Shown here: positions 31,315 to 37,882 of the stretch, one piece after another
Position numbering within the stretch: position 1 is the first letter of the stretch
How the letters are laid out: every line of letters begins with the position of its first letter
NCBI GenBank assembly: GCA_016874675.1
Contig: VGTL01000021.1
Location: forward strand, 1-37,882
Reading direction: 5' to 3'
From: Methanobacteriota archaeon
Lineage (GTDB): Archaea; Thermoplasmatota; DTKX01; VGTL01
Length of the DNA: 37,882 nt
Notes under the pieces: model-generated
What the model was told of the DNA's origin: nothing
What the model saw: only the letters and a program-made list of their open reading frames with translations
Databases searched by the model: none
Made by a program: the position numbers and the translations under genes

Positions 31315-32208
31315 ATGCGCACCACGGTCATCGGGAGCTACCCGCTCCGCTACGAGGAGCTCGGCGGGCGGGCCATCGAGCGCGCCGTCGAGGAGCAGAT
31401 ATCCGCCGGGGTCGACTTGGTCTCGGACGGCCAGACGCGCGCGGACATGGTCTCCGTCTACGCCGGGGTGCTGGAGGGCGTCGAGCTGCGCCCCGTGCCG
31501 GGCTCTTCCGAAAGAAAGCTCCACATCGTCGGAAAGGTCGCCTTGAAGGACCCGTCCATATTTGTCGACGACCATCTCCTGGCCGAAAAGACCGCCTCCG
31601 GGCGGGCCGAGGTCAAGGCCGTGCTCACCGGGCCGGCGACGCTGGCGTTCTCATCCGTGCTGGACACCAGGGGATATTCAGGCTACCGGGACCCGGCCCT
31701 CTTCGCGGACCTATCCGGCGCCCTGCTGGGCATCGCCCGGGAGCTTCAGAAGGCCGGGGCCCGCCACTTCCAGATCGACGAGCCGTTCTTCTCCGTCGGG
31801 GTGCCCATGGAGCTCGCGCAGGAGGCCGTGGAGAGCATCGCCACGGGGCTCCAGGGCGAGGTCGCCCTGCACGTCTGCGGCGACGTCTCGAAGGTCTTCG
31901 ACTCCCTGCTCGGGTTCAGGGGCGTGCGGGTCCTCTCCCACGGGTTCGCCGGGACGCCCGCCAACCTGGCGCTGGTATCCCGGGGAAAGCTGGAGAGGGC
32001 CGGCAAGGTGCTCGGCTTCGGCTGCGTCGACAGCGCCTCGGAGGCCGTGGAGGACCAGGGGACCGTCATCGGCCTGCTCCAGCTCGGGATGAGGCTTGCC
32101 GGGAAGACCGGCCTGGTCGTCCACCCCGACTGCGGCCTGCGCGCCCTCCCCCGCGACGTGGCCCGCGCCAAGCTCGAGGTCATGTGCCGGGCGGCGCGAT
32201 CGGTTTGA
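31315..32208 (+). CDS. MetE-like cobalamin-independent methionine synthase core protein
   Basis: About 297 residues equivalent to the C-terminal catalytic barrel of MetE, as in archaeal short MetE proteins that use a corrinoid protein instead of folate. It begins with TVIGSYPLRY. Zinc ligands are recognisable: His and Cys in LHVCGDVS, and the late Cys in HPDCGLR. Homocysteine contacts are likely in QIDEPFFS. It should transfer a methyl group to homocysteine; the donor is unknown. ATG 31315 was chosen because an earlier reading in frame overlaps the DUF504 gene. Tract 10 starts right after its stop. Confidence 0.85.
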   Translation: MRTTVIGSYPLRYEELGGRAIERAVEEQISAGVDLVSDGQTRADMVSVYAGVLEGVELRPVPGSSERKLHIVGKVALKDPSIFVDDHLLAEKTASGRAEVKAVLTGPATLAFSSVLDTRGYSGYRDPALFADLSGALLGIARELQKAGARHFQIDEPFFSVGVPMELAQEAVESIATGLQGEVALHVCGDVSKVFDSLLGFRGVRVLSHGFAGTPANLALVSRGKLERAGKVLGFGCVDSASEAVEDQGTVIGLLQLGMRLAGKTGLVVHPDCGLRALPRDVARAKLEVMCRAARSV

Positions 32209-32212
32209 ATTT

Positions 32213-32368
32213 GGGGGCCGGGGGCCGGGGGCCGGGAACGACGCGTCGTCACCCGGCCCCCGTCACCCGGCCCCCGTCACCCGGCACCCGTCACCCGGCA
32301 CCCGGCCCCCGTCACCCGGCACCCGGCCCCCGTCACCCGTCACCCGGCCCCCGTCACCCGGCACCCGG
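32213..32368. repeat. Palindromic tandem-repeat tract 10
   Basis: The short left arm is GGGGGCC units (32213-32236). The linker AACGACGCGTCGTC is near-palindromic. The long right arm of about 17 units alternates CGGCCCC, CGTCACC and CGGCACC (period 7). It lies between two genes on the same strand. Confidence 0.9.
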
Positions 32369-32403
32369 GTTTCCATGATTGCAAAAGATATATTATCCAA
32401 TTG

Positions 32404-32416
32404 GCATATACTTAAA
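32404..32416 (+). promoter_or_regulatory. TATA box of the orphan acidic protein
   Basis: GCATATACTTAAA lies about 30 bases before ATG 32443, giving an almost leaderless transcript. Confidence 0.5.
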
Positions 32417-32442
32417 TCACTTCCCTTCCCTGGGTGCGGGCG

Positions 32443-33525
32443 ATGTCGGACGAGGCTTTGGGGGTGGACGTCCACGACGTGATAGGGCTGGGACTGCCCC
32501 CGCTGCCACTCCTGGTCAAGGACGTGACCATAGAGACCACGATCTCCTCGGACGGTTCGACGATAACCTACACCGTGAAGATCGAGAACAACTCCGGAGA
32601 GCCTCTGGGGAAGCTCCGGGTGGCGCCCTCCGTCCCGCCCAACATGTTCTCGCTCGACGAGGAGTTCAAGACGCTGCCGCCCATCGACACCGGGAAGTCC
32701 GCAAGCACCACGTTCATACTAAGGCCGCTCGACGACGCCTGGCACCTCGGAGTGGAGGGGCGGGCCCTGGCCGGCCGCGACGTAACGGTGAAGACCATAC
32801 TGCGCTGCTCCGGTGGAAAGGCGGCCTTCTTCCTGGAGGTCCAGAACAACCGCAACTACTCGGTCCGCAAGCTCAAGGTGCGGCCCGTGCTGCCCGCCGA
32901 ATACATCGCCACGGTCGGGTCGGAGGAGATAGAGGCCCTCGGGCCCAACGAGAAGCGGACCATCCAGTTCCCGGTCATAACGAAGGACGAGTGGGAGCTC
33001 ATCCAGCTTCACGAGCAGGGGATGGCCCGGCCGTTCTACTTTGCGCCCGAGAGGCCCCGGCGCAAGCGCCGCGGCTACCCGCGCTCCCACACGGCCGAGG
33101 AGATGGCCGAACTGCGGAAGACACTGATGCTCGCCGAGTCCGACGAGGAGATGCTGGAGCACATCGGCAAGGACCCGGTCGAGGAAGAGGCCATCGAGGA
33201 CAACCTGGTCATCGACATCGAGGAGTTCGTCGAGGAGGACCCGCTCGAGGAGGAGCTGGAATCCTACGTCGAGCCGGTCGAGGAGGAGCCGCCGGTGGAG
33301 GAGGACTTCTTCCTGACCGGCGTCACCGTGGAGGTGGTCTCGGAGGAGGACGCCTTCGAGGACGAGCCGGACCTGAGCTACGAGCTCCCCATGGAGGAGG
33401 TCTCGGAGTTCCCGCCCTGGGAGGACGACGTGGACCACGAGGCCATCCGCGCCGTCAAGCCGCTGGGGCCGGCCGGCGCCAAGGCCGAGGAGATAGAGAC
33501 CGAGCCCCTCGAGATGGACCTCTAG
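32443..33525 (+). CDS. Orphan protein with beta-sandwich domains and acidic C-terminus
   Basis: About 360 residues, no family recognised. Residues of about 25-105 and 105-185 look like two beta-sandwich units (TIETTISSDGSTITYTVKIE and VTVKTILRCSGGKAAFFLEV, each followed by a proline-rich strand and a closing strand). A basic patch (ERPRRKRRGYPRS) and a short helix (TAEEMAELRKTLMLAESDEEML) follow. The last 150 residues are extremely acidic, with repeated VEEDPLEEEL and VEEEPPVEED runs. There is no signal peptide or membrane helix, so it is probably cytosolic. The acidic tail could bind basic partners or metal. GTG 32434 is an alternative start. Confidence 0.65.
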   Translation: MSDEALGVDVHDVIGLGLPPLPLLVKDVTIETTISSDGSTITYTVKIENNSGEPLGKLRVAPSVPPNMFSLDEEFKTLPPIDTGKSASTTFILRPLDDAWHLGVEGRALAGRDVTVKTILRCSGGKAAFFLEVQNNRNYSVRKLKVRPVLPAEYIATVGSEEIEALGPNEKRTIQFPVITKDEWELIQLHEQGMARPFYFAPERPRRKRRGYPRSHTAEEMAELRKTLMLAESDEEMLEHIGKDPVEEEAIEDNLVIDIEEFVEEDPLEEELESYVEPVEEEPPVEEDFFLTGVTVEVVSEEDAFEDEPDLSYELPMEEVSEFPPWEDDVDHEAIRAVKPLGPAGAKAEEIETEPLEMDL

Positions 33526-33573
33526 CGACCCCCTGCGAATGCTTTTAATCATAGTACCGCCATTTCCGGCCCC

Positions 33574-33580
33574 GGAGGGA
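33574..33580 (+). promoter_or_regulatory. Shine-Dalgarno site deciding the pyrB start
   Basis: GGAGGGA lies five bases before TTG 33586 and makes this non-ATG start convincing; a TATA-like TTTTAATCAT lies at 33543-33552. Confidence 0.7.
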
Positions 33581-33585
33581 CGCAG

Positions 33586-34518
33586 TTGGACTTCACCGGC
33601 CGCGACCTGGTGTCCATCCGGGACCTGTCCAAGGACGATATCCTGTTCATCCTCGACCTTGCGGCCAAGGCGATGCCGGTCGCGAGGGGCGACCGGAGGA
33701 GCCGGGCGCTGGACGGGCGGATCCTCGCCACGCTGTTCTTCGAGCCCAGCACGCGCACCCGGCTGTCGTTCGAGACGGCGATGCAGCGGCTCGGCGGCTC
33801 CGTCATCGGCTTCTCGGACGCCTCGGGGACCTCCGTCACCAAAGGGGAGACGCTGGCCGACACGGTCCGGATGGCCGAGTCCTACGCGGACGCCATAGTG
33901 CTCAGGCACCCCTACGAGGGCGCCGCCAAGCTCGCCGCCGACTTCTCCTCGAAGCCGGTCATCAACGCGGGGGACGGCGCCGGCCAGCACCCGACCCAGA
34001 CGCTCTTGGACCTCTTCACGATAAGGATGGAGAAGGGCGAGATCGCCGAAAACAACATCGTGCTGGTGGGCGACCTGAAGTACGGCCGCACCGTCCACTC
34101 CCTCTCGTACGCCCTGTCGCTCTTCGGGGCGAGCATAACGCTCGTGGCCCCGCCCACGCTCCAGATGCCCCCCGAGGTCCTGTCGCACCTGCGGGAGACC
34201 GGCGGGCGCTTCAACCAGGCCGAGAGCCTGGAGAGCGTCATCCCGGGCGCCGACGTGCTGTACGTCACCCGAATCCAGAAGGAGCGGTTCCCCGACCCGG
34301 AGGAGTACCGCAAGGTGGAGGGCGCCTTCCGGGTGGACAACGCCCTGCTGGCGAATGCAAAGCGCAGCCTCATCGTGATGCACCCGCTGCCCCGCGTCAC
34401 CGAGATAGCGCCCGAGGTGGACTCGGGGCCCCACTGCCGCTACTTCAACCAGGCCTTCTACGGCGTGCCGGTCAGGATGGCCCTGCTTTCGCTCATCCTG
34501 GGCAAGGGGGAGATATAG
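33586..34518 (+). CDS. pyrB: Aspartate carbamoyltransferase catalytic subunit
   Basis: Catalytic chain of aspartate transcarbamoylase, 310 residues, the usual length. It joins carbamoyl phosphate and aspartate in the second step of pyrimidine synthesis. The carbamoyl-phosphate motif is FFEPSTRTRLSFE. Further matches are the catalytic-loop region SVTKGETLADT, the HPTQTLLDL segment, the VGDLKYGRTVHS strand and the HPLPRVTEI loop. The start codon is TTG, supported by the Shine-Dalgarno site. The pyrI ATG follows its stop directly with no gap, so the two subunits are co-translated. It has a near TATA box of its own. Confidence 0.97.
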   Translation: MDFTGRDLVSIRDLSKDDILFILDLAAKAMPVARGDRRSRALDGRILATLFFEPSTRTRLSFETAMQRLGGSVIGFSDASGTSVTKGETLADTVRMAESYADAIVLRHPYEGAAKLAADFSSKPVINAGDGAGQHPTQTLLDLFTIRMEKGEIAENNIVLVGDLKYGRTVHSLSYALSLFGASITLVAPPTLQMPPEVLSHLRETGGRFNQAESLESVIPGADVLYVTRIQKERFPDPEEYRKVEGAFRVDNALLANAKRSLIVMHPLPRVTEIAPEVDSGPHCRYFNQAFYGVPVRMALLSLILGKGEI

Positions 34519-34980
34519 ATGCGCGACGTGAAGGTCACGCCCATAAAGAACGGCACCGTGATAGACCACATCACCCCCGGCATGGCGCTCCACGTGCTCA
34601 AGATAATCGGCATCCCGGACACCGGCGTGCAGTCCACCGTCAGCGTGCTCATGCGGGTCCCCAGCCACAAGGAGAAGTGGAAGGACATCGTCAAGGTGGA
34701 GGACCGGGAGCTCGACAAGTCCCAGGTCGACAAGATAGCGCTCATAGCGCCCAACGCCACCATCAACATCATCCGCAACTTCAACGTGGTCGAGAAGCAC
34801 CATGTCGAGGCGCCCGACGAGGTGGTGGGTCTGGTGCGTTGCGAGAACCCCAGCTGCATCACCAACAAGCCCCGGGAGCCCGTCCGGAGCCGCTTCACGG
34901 TGGCCTGCCGCGACCCGCTGCAGCTTCGGTGCGGCTACTGCGAACGGATAACGACGGACGTGGCCAAGCACCTTTTTTGA
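34519..34980 (+). CDS. pyrI: Aspartate carbamoyltransferase regulatory subunit
   Basis: Regulatory chain of 153 residues, the usual size. The N-terminal allosteric domain includes IKNGTVIDHITPGMAL, which binds nucleotide effectors. The C-terminal zinc domain has CENPSC and CGYC, giving the four-cysteine site that contacts the catalytic chain. It begins on the base after the pyrB stop, and the two should form the dodecameric holoenzyme, feedback-controlled by CTP and activated by ATP in known relatives. With UMP kinase 2 kb downstream, this part of the window is rich in pyrimidine genes. Confidence 0.97.
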   Translation: MRDVKVTPIKNGTVIDHITPGMALHVLKIIGIPDTGVQSTVSVLMRVPSHKEKWKDIVKVEDRELDKSQVDKIALIAPNATINIIRNFNVVEKHHVEAPDEVVGLVRCENPSCITNKPREPVRSRFTVACRDPLQLRCGYCERITTDVAKHLF

Positions 34981-34996
34981 CGGGCCCTGGGTACTA

Positions 34997-35440
34997 GTGC
35001 CCGTGGAGATATCGGACGGCATCGATTCAATAACCCATACATTGATGCTCATCGCCCTGCCCGGCAATTTTGCCCCCGTCATCACGAGCACGCCCGTCAC
35101 GAATGCGACGGTCAGGATATCCGCAAGCGACGGCCGGGGTGGTGTTGCATTCCAGGAGTTCACCGTCACCGTTCTCGATCGAATCAAGGCCTTAGTGCAG
35201 ATCGTGGTTCCCTTGGAGGGCCAGATGGACACGACCAAGCTCAAGAACGGCAGGCACATCCTCCAAGCCCGGGCCCACGACGGGATGGACTATTCCGACA
35301 TCGAGAACAGGACGATCACGGTGGATAACCAGAGCTCAACGCCCGAGGGGTTCATACCCGGTTCCAGCGGGACGACGGGGCTGGCTGCTGCAATCATCGG
35401 GCTGATGCTCCTGGCACGGAAACGGAAAATTCGGAAATGA
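34997..35440 (+). pseudogene. Remnant of a surface protein with GFIPG C-terminal helix
   Basis: About 147 residues beginning at a GTG, with no signal peptide. It looks like fused scraps of extracellular repeat domains: an Ig end (SDGIDSITHTLMLIAL), a cadherin-like strand pair (SASDGRGGVAFQEFTVTVLD), another unit (GRHILQARAHDGMDY), and the ending PEGFIPG, a helix (GLAAAIIGLMLLA) and a basic RKRKIRK tail. This ending matches the PPC surface protein at 19589-22474. A shortened gene with internal deletions is the simplest reading. A small secreted protein missing its true start is the alternative. The frame is intact and it lies 16 bases after pyrI. Confidence 0.5.
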
Positions 35441-35469
35441 CGGCCCTTTCCGGCCGGCGAGAGACAACC

Positions 35470-35480
35470 ATTAAATATTA
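35470..35480 (+). promoter_or_regulatory. TATA box of the AAA+ ATPase gene
   Basis: ATTAAATATTA overlaps the left end of the 20-base palindrome at 35477-35496. The predicted transcript start is near 35500, so the mRNA would be leaderless from ATG 35501. Confidence 0.6.
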
Positions 35481-35496
35481 GGATTGCAATCCTAAT
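35477..35496. promoter_or_regulatory. Perfect 20-base palindrome, likely operator
   Basis: ATTAGGATTGCAATCCTAAT reads the same on both strands. It touches the TATA box on its left and lies four bases before ATG 35501, so a bound protein would cover the TATA box and transcript start and block transcription. It may be an autoregulatory site of the ATPase. Confidence 0.7.
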
Positions 35497-35500
35497 CATC

Positions 35501-36883
35501 ATGGTCCGGTTTATTGACAGGGAGGCGGAGACCGCCTTCCTCGAGGAGAGATACCGGAGCGGCGGCTTCGAGCTCGTGGTGCTCTACGGCCGCCGCCGCG
35601 TTGGCAAGACCGAGATTCTGAAAAGGTTCGTCCGGGGCAAGCCCCACCTTTATTACCTGGCCGACAAGAGGGGGACGGCCCGCAACGCCCTGCGCCTGCG
35701 CAAGGAGATGGCCGGGGCCCTCGGGGAGCCCGAGATCGCCGCAACCGAGCTCGACGAGCTGTTCAGGTGGTATTCGGGCAAGGCCGGGCCGCGGCCGCTG
35801 ATCGTGATAGACGAGTTCCCTTACCTTGTGGAGAAGGACGACTCGATACCATCGGTGTTCCAGCTCCTTGCCGACGGCGTCCTGAGCGAGAGGAAAGCCA
35901 TGCTCGTCCTTTGCGGCTCCTCCCTGGGGATGATGGAAAAGGCCGCGCTGGGCGCCAAAAGCCCGCTCTACGGCCGCAGGACCGGCCACTGGAAGGTGCT
36001 GGCGCTCCCGTTTTGGGAGGCCCGGCGCTTCATTCCCGGTGCGCCGGCCGAAAGATGCATTGGGTTCTACAGCGTCCTGGGAGGCGTGCCCCATTACCTT
36101 GAGAAGTTCTCGTCCGACCGGGACACCATCGACAACATCGACAGGGAGGTCCTGTCCCGGTCAGGCCGCCTCTACGAGGAGATAGATTTCCTGCTCATGG
36201 AGGAGCTCCGGGAGCCCGACGCGTACAAGGCGATTCTGGAGGCCATCGCCTCCGGCAGGGGCAAGGCCATCGAGATAGCCCAGCTCTCGCGGATACCCGC
36301 CCAGGACATCGACAAGTACCTGAAGGTGCTGACGCGGCTGGGAATCGTCGGGAGGGACCGGCCGGTCACCGAGGGGCCGAAGAGCAAGCGCTCCCGCTAT
36401 TTCATCGCGGACCCGTTGTTCAGGCTCTGGTTCACGTTCTGCGAGCCGCGCAAGTCCGAGCTGGAGCTGGGTGAGACGGCCTCCTGCCGGGAGCTGATGG
36501 AAAGGCAGCTCCCTGCCTTCGTGGGAAAGGCCTTCGAACCGCTCTGCAGGGAGCACCTCGCATCGCGTTTTCCAGGGAGATGGCCCCGGCTCGGCCGGTG
36601 GTGGGGCGCGAAGAGGGAGAACGGCAAACGGGTCGAGGTGGAAATCGACATCGTCGGATTGAACGACCGGACCGGCGAGTCCCTCTTCGGGGAGTGCAAG
36701 TGGAGCGAGGGTGTCGACGGGACAGCGCTCCTTGCCGGGTTGAAGAAGAAGGCGGCCTGCGTCGAGTGGCGCCGGGGGGCCAGGACCGAGACCTTCGCCC
36801 TCTTCGCCAGGTCCTTCAAGCGCAGGCCGACCCCCGCCGGGGCCATCCTGTTCGACCTGGGGGACATCGCAGCGGGGAGGTGA
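35501..36883 (+). CDS. Archaeal AAA+ ATPase with C-terminal DUF234 nuclease-like domain
   Basis: About 460 residues, family PF01637 plus PF03008. The start FIDREAETAFLEERY is typical. Walker A is GRRRVGKTEIL, Walker B LIVIDEFPYLV, and sensor-like LCGSS follows. A winged-helix segment (IEIAQLSRIPAQDIDKYLKVLTRLGIVGR) links to the C-terminal part, whose EIDIVG and ECKW segments fit a PD-(D/E)xK nuclease core. Such genes are numerous and patchily distributed in archaea and are suspected mobile or defence-linked elements; the biological role is open. The start follows the TATA box and palindrome directly. Confidence 0.9.
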   Translation: MVRFIDREAETAFLEERYRSGGFELVVLYGRRRVGKTEILKRFVRGKPHLYYLADKRGTARNALRLRKEMAGALGEPEIAATELDELFRWYSGKAGPRPLIVIDEFPYLVEKDDSIPSVFQLLADGVLSERKAMLVLCGSSLGMMEKAALGAKSPLYGRRTGHWKVLALPFWEARRFIPGAPAERCIGFYSVLGGVPHYLEKFSSDRDTIDNIDREVLSRSGRLYEEIDFLLMEELREPDAYKAILEAIASGRGKAIEIAQLSRIPAQDIDKYLKVLTRLGIVGRDRPVTEGPKSKRSRYFIADPLFRLWFTFCEPRKSELELGETASCRELMERQLPAFVGKAFEPLCREHLASRFPGRWPRLGRWWGAKRENGKRVEVEIDIVGLNDRTGESLFGECKWSEGVDGTALLAGLKKKAACVEWRRGARTETFALFARSFKRRPTPAGAILFDLGDIAAGR

Positions 36884-36894
36884 CCGCGCAGCCC

Positions 36895-37578
36895 CTATGG
36901 CGATATCACGCTCCCCCTGAACCTCTTCCCCTCGATTGCCGAATCCAGGCTCCTCAGGTCCCGCCCGTCGAGCACATAGGTGACTATCCTAGATCTCGCG
37001 ACGAGCTTGGCCCCCAGCGGGTCGATGACGCCCTTGGAGCCGGCCTCGTGGGGCATCGAGCCGACGATTTCCACGAGCTTTTCCGGCGTCAGGCGCTCCA
37101 GCAGTCTGGCGTCCGGGTCCTTCTTCGGGTCCGCGGTGTAGACGCCCGGCACGTTCGTGGTGATGACTATCCGGTCGGCATGGAGCCTCTCGCCCATGAA
37201 GACCGTCACCGCGTCCGTGGTGTGGCCCGGGTGCGTACCGCCCATCACGACGATGGGGAAGCGGTGGGAGGCGTTGACGGCCTCGTCGAGGTCGTCGGCC
37301 ACCCTGGGGTAGGCCATCCCGCGGACGGCCGACAGGAGCACGCTGGCGTTCATCCGCGTTGCCCGGATGCCCACCTCGTCCAGGAAGCTCTCGTCGGCGC
37401 CGAAGAGGCGGCAAAGCTCGATGTAGCGGCGCGCCGGGGTCCCGCCCCCGACCACCAGCACGAGCCGGTGCTTCTTGGCCTTCCTGAGGAGCAGGGCGGC
37501 GAGGTCGCGTATGAACGCCGGATCAGCGTCGTGGGGCGACATTATCGAGCCGCCGATGGATATCGAGACCACTGCCAT
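36895..37578 (-). CDS. pyrH: Archaeal UMP kinase
   Basis: UMP kinase of 227 residues, amino acid kinase fold, archaeal type (TIGR02076). It converts UMP to UDP in pyrimidine synthesis. The start has VSISIGGSIM and VLVVGGGTPARRYI, the family's phosphate-binding glycine-rich loops. VMGGTHPGHTTDAV and TNVPGVYTADPKK follow in the usual places. ATG 37578 lies about 25 bases from a TATA box (about 37599-37610, ATATAAATAAAA on the plus strand), so the mRNA is likely leaderless. In-frame upstream extensions pass through tract 11 and are rejected. The convergent neighbour is the AAA+ ATPase. Confidence 0.93.
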   Translation of the reverse strand: MAVVSISIGGSIMSPHDADPAFIRDLAALLLRKAKKHRLVLVVGGGTPARRYIELCRLFGADESFLDEVGIRATRMNASVLLSAVRGMAYPRVADDLDEAVNASHRFPIVVMGGTHPGHTTDAVTVFMGERLHADRIVITTNVPGVYTADPKKDPDARLLERLTPEKLVEIVGSMPHEAGSKGVIDPLGAKLVARSRIVTYVLDGRDLRSLDSAIEGKRFRGSVISP

Positions 37579-37621
37579 GGATGGCGTATCGGGATGGGGG
37601 ATATAAATAAAAGCCGGGAAT

Positions 37622-37761
37622 GGCAGCGGGCAGCAAGGCAGCAAGGCAGCAAGGCAGCAAGGCAGCAAGGGAGCACAGGGGAGACGGGTGTCCGGGAGCG
37701 ACCGTCGTCCCTTGCTGCCTTGCTGCCTTGCTGCCTTGCTGCCTTGCTTCCTTGCTCCCTT
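37622..37761. repeat. Palindromic tandem-repeat tract 11
   Basis: The left arm is about five GGCAGCAA units (period 8). The linker (about 37674-37708) contains GAGACGGGTGTCC and ACCGTCGTCC. The right arm is CTTGCTGC units, ending in CTTGCTCCCT. It lies between UMP kinase and the IS110-type element. Confidence 0.9.
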
Positions 37762-37783
37762 GATGGCATGCTGAAAGCCGGCC

Positions 37784-37806
37784 GCCTCCATAAGGGGTAT
37801 GGAGGC
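37784..37806. other. Perfect hairpin just before the IS110 transposase
   Basis: GCCTCCATA and TATGGAGGC form a 9-base perfect stem with loop AGGGG, ending seven bases before ATG 37814. In IS110 elements the left-end region upstream of the transposase can encode a structured guide RNA; this hairpin may belong to such an RNA, or to a transposon end. Confidence 0.55.
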
Positions 37807-37813
37807 ACATGCC

Positions 37814-37882
37814 ATGGAAATGATAGGGTTGGACATACACAAGAAGAATTGTTGGGCAACGGTTTTGGATGAAAGCGGGAAT
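37814..37882 (+). mobile_element. IS110-family transposase, N-terminus, cut by the window edge
   Basis: The 23 codons to the window end include MIGLDIHKKNCWATVLDE, which matches the opening of the IS110 DEDD transposase domain, with the first catalytic aspartate in GLDIHK. The rest of the gene is outside. The element boundaries cannot be set, but its left end would fall between tract 11 and this gene, or inside the tract. Confidence 0.7.

Noticed and set aside
3463-37761. CRISPR arrays, because several tracts are regular repeats
   Set aside because: Units are 7 or 8 bases (39 in one case) with no unique 30-40-base spacers, and no cas gene is present.
37579-37842. N-terminal extension of UMP kinase through tract 11
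   Set aside because: The extension is repeat-derived, and a TATA box lies about 25 bases before ATG 37578, where the conserved protein starts.

Overview
This is a high-GC archaeal window, and the archaeal identification is firm. It carries an MCM replicative helicase, an archaeal-type Nmd3, DUF424 and MJ1316/DUF504 proteins, aspartate carbamoyltransferase as separate pyrB and pyrI genes, an archaeal-type UMP kinase, an archaeal riboflavin-pathway reductase, a PAC2 protein and an archaeal AAA+/DUF234 ATPase. Promoters are TATA boxes about 25 bases upstream of nearly leaderless starts, mixed with some genes that have Shine-Dalgarno sites. The secreted CARDB, PPC, Ig-like and TSP3 proteins fit an uncultured euryarchaeote, perhaps of the Thermoplasmatota, but that placement is inference. 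The right edge cuts through an IS110-type transposase, as an assembly contig end would.

Layout. 1-3452: a large secreted P-domain/Ig-repeat protein. 3508-7023: tRNA thiolation enzyme, PUA protein, DNPH1-like hydrolase, a KaiC-like ATPase and a dCMP deaminase. 7032-9319: a second KaiC-like ATPase, an A24 prepilin-type peptidase and a broken flavin reductase. 9373-12952: the overlapping unit mcm-DUF424-nmd3. 13497-15529: PAC2 protein, then riboflavin reductase coupled to a Mut7-C protein. 15734-19430: a zinc-ribbon membrane protein, a 4-hydroxybutyryl-CoA-dehydratase-like flavoprotein and a radical SAM protein. 19589-26907: three large surface proteins. 27078-32208: ferredoxin, MFS transporter, MscS channel, CBS protein, MJ1316-domain protein and MetE-like protein. 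32443-37578: an orphan acidic protein, pyrB-pyrI, a surface-protein remnant, the ATPase and UMP kinase. 37814-end: IS110 transposase start.

The most unusual feature is a family of eleven intergenic tracts. Most consist of G-rich 7- or 8-base tandem units, a short linker usually built around GACG/CGTC, and reverse-complement C-rich units. The largest (13054-13496) could fold into a hairpin with arms of about 200 bases. They lie flush with gene ends, often between convergent genes, and in several places have been absorbed into reading frames. I know of no described element with this architecture.

Other notable points: an in-frame amber codon in an N-terminally truncated flavin reductase; a perfect 20-base palindrome between the TATA box and start of the AAA+ ATPase; a dehydratase-family enzyme apparently lacking the cluster-ligand histidine and catalytic tyrosine; and a shared GFIPG-plus-membrane-helix C-terminus on two surface proteins. 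No tRNA, rRNA, CRISPR array or replication origin was recognised.
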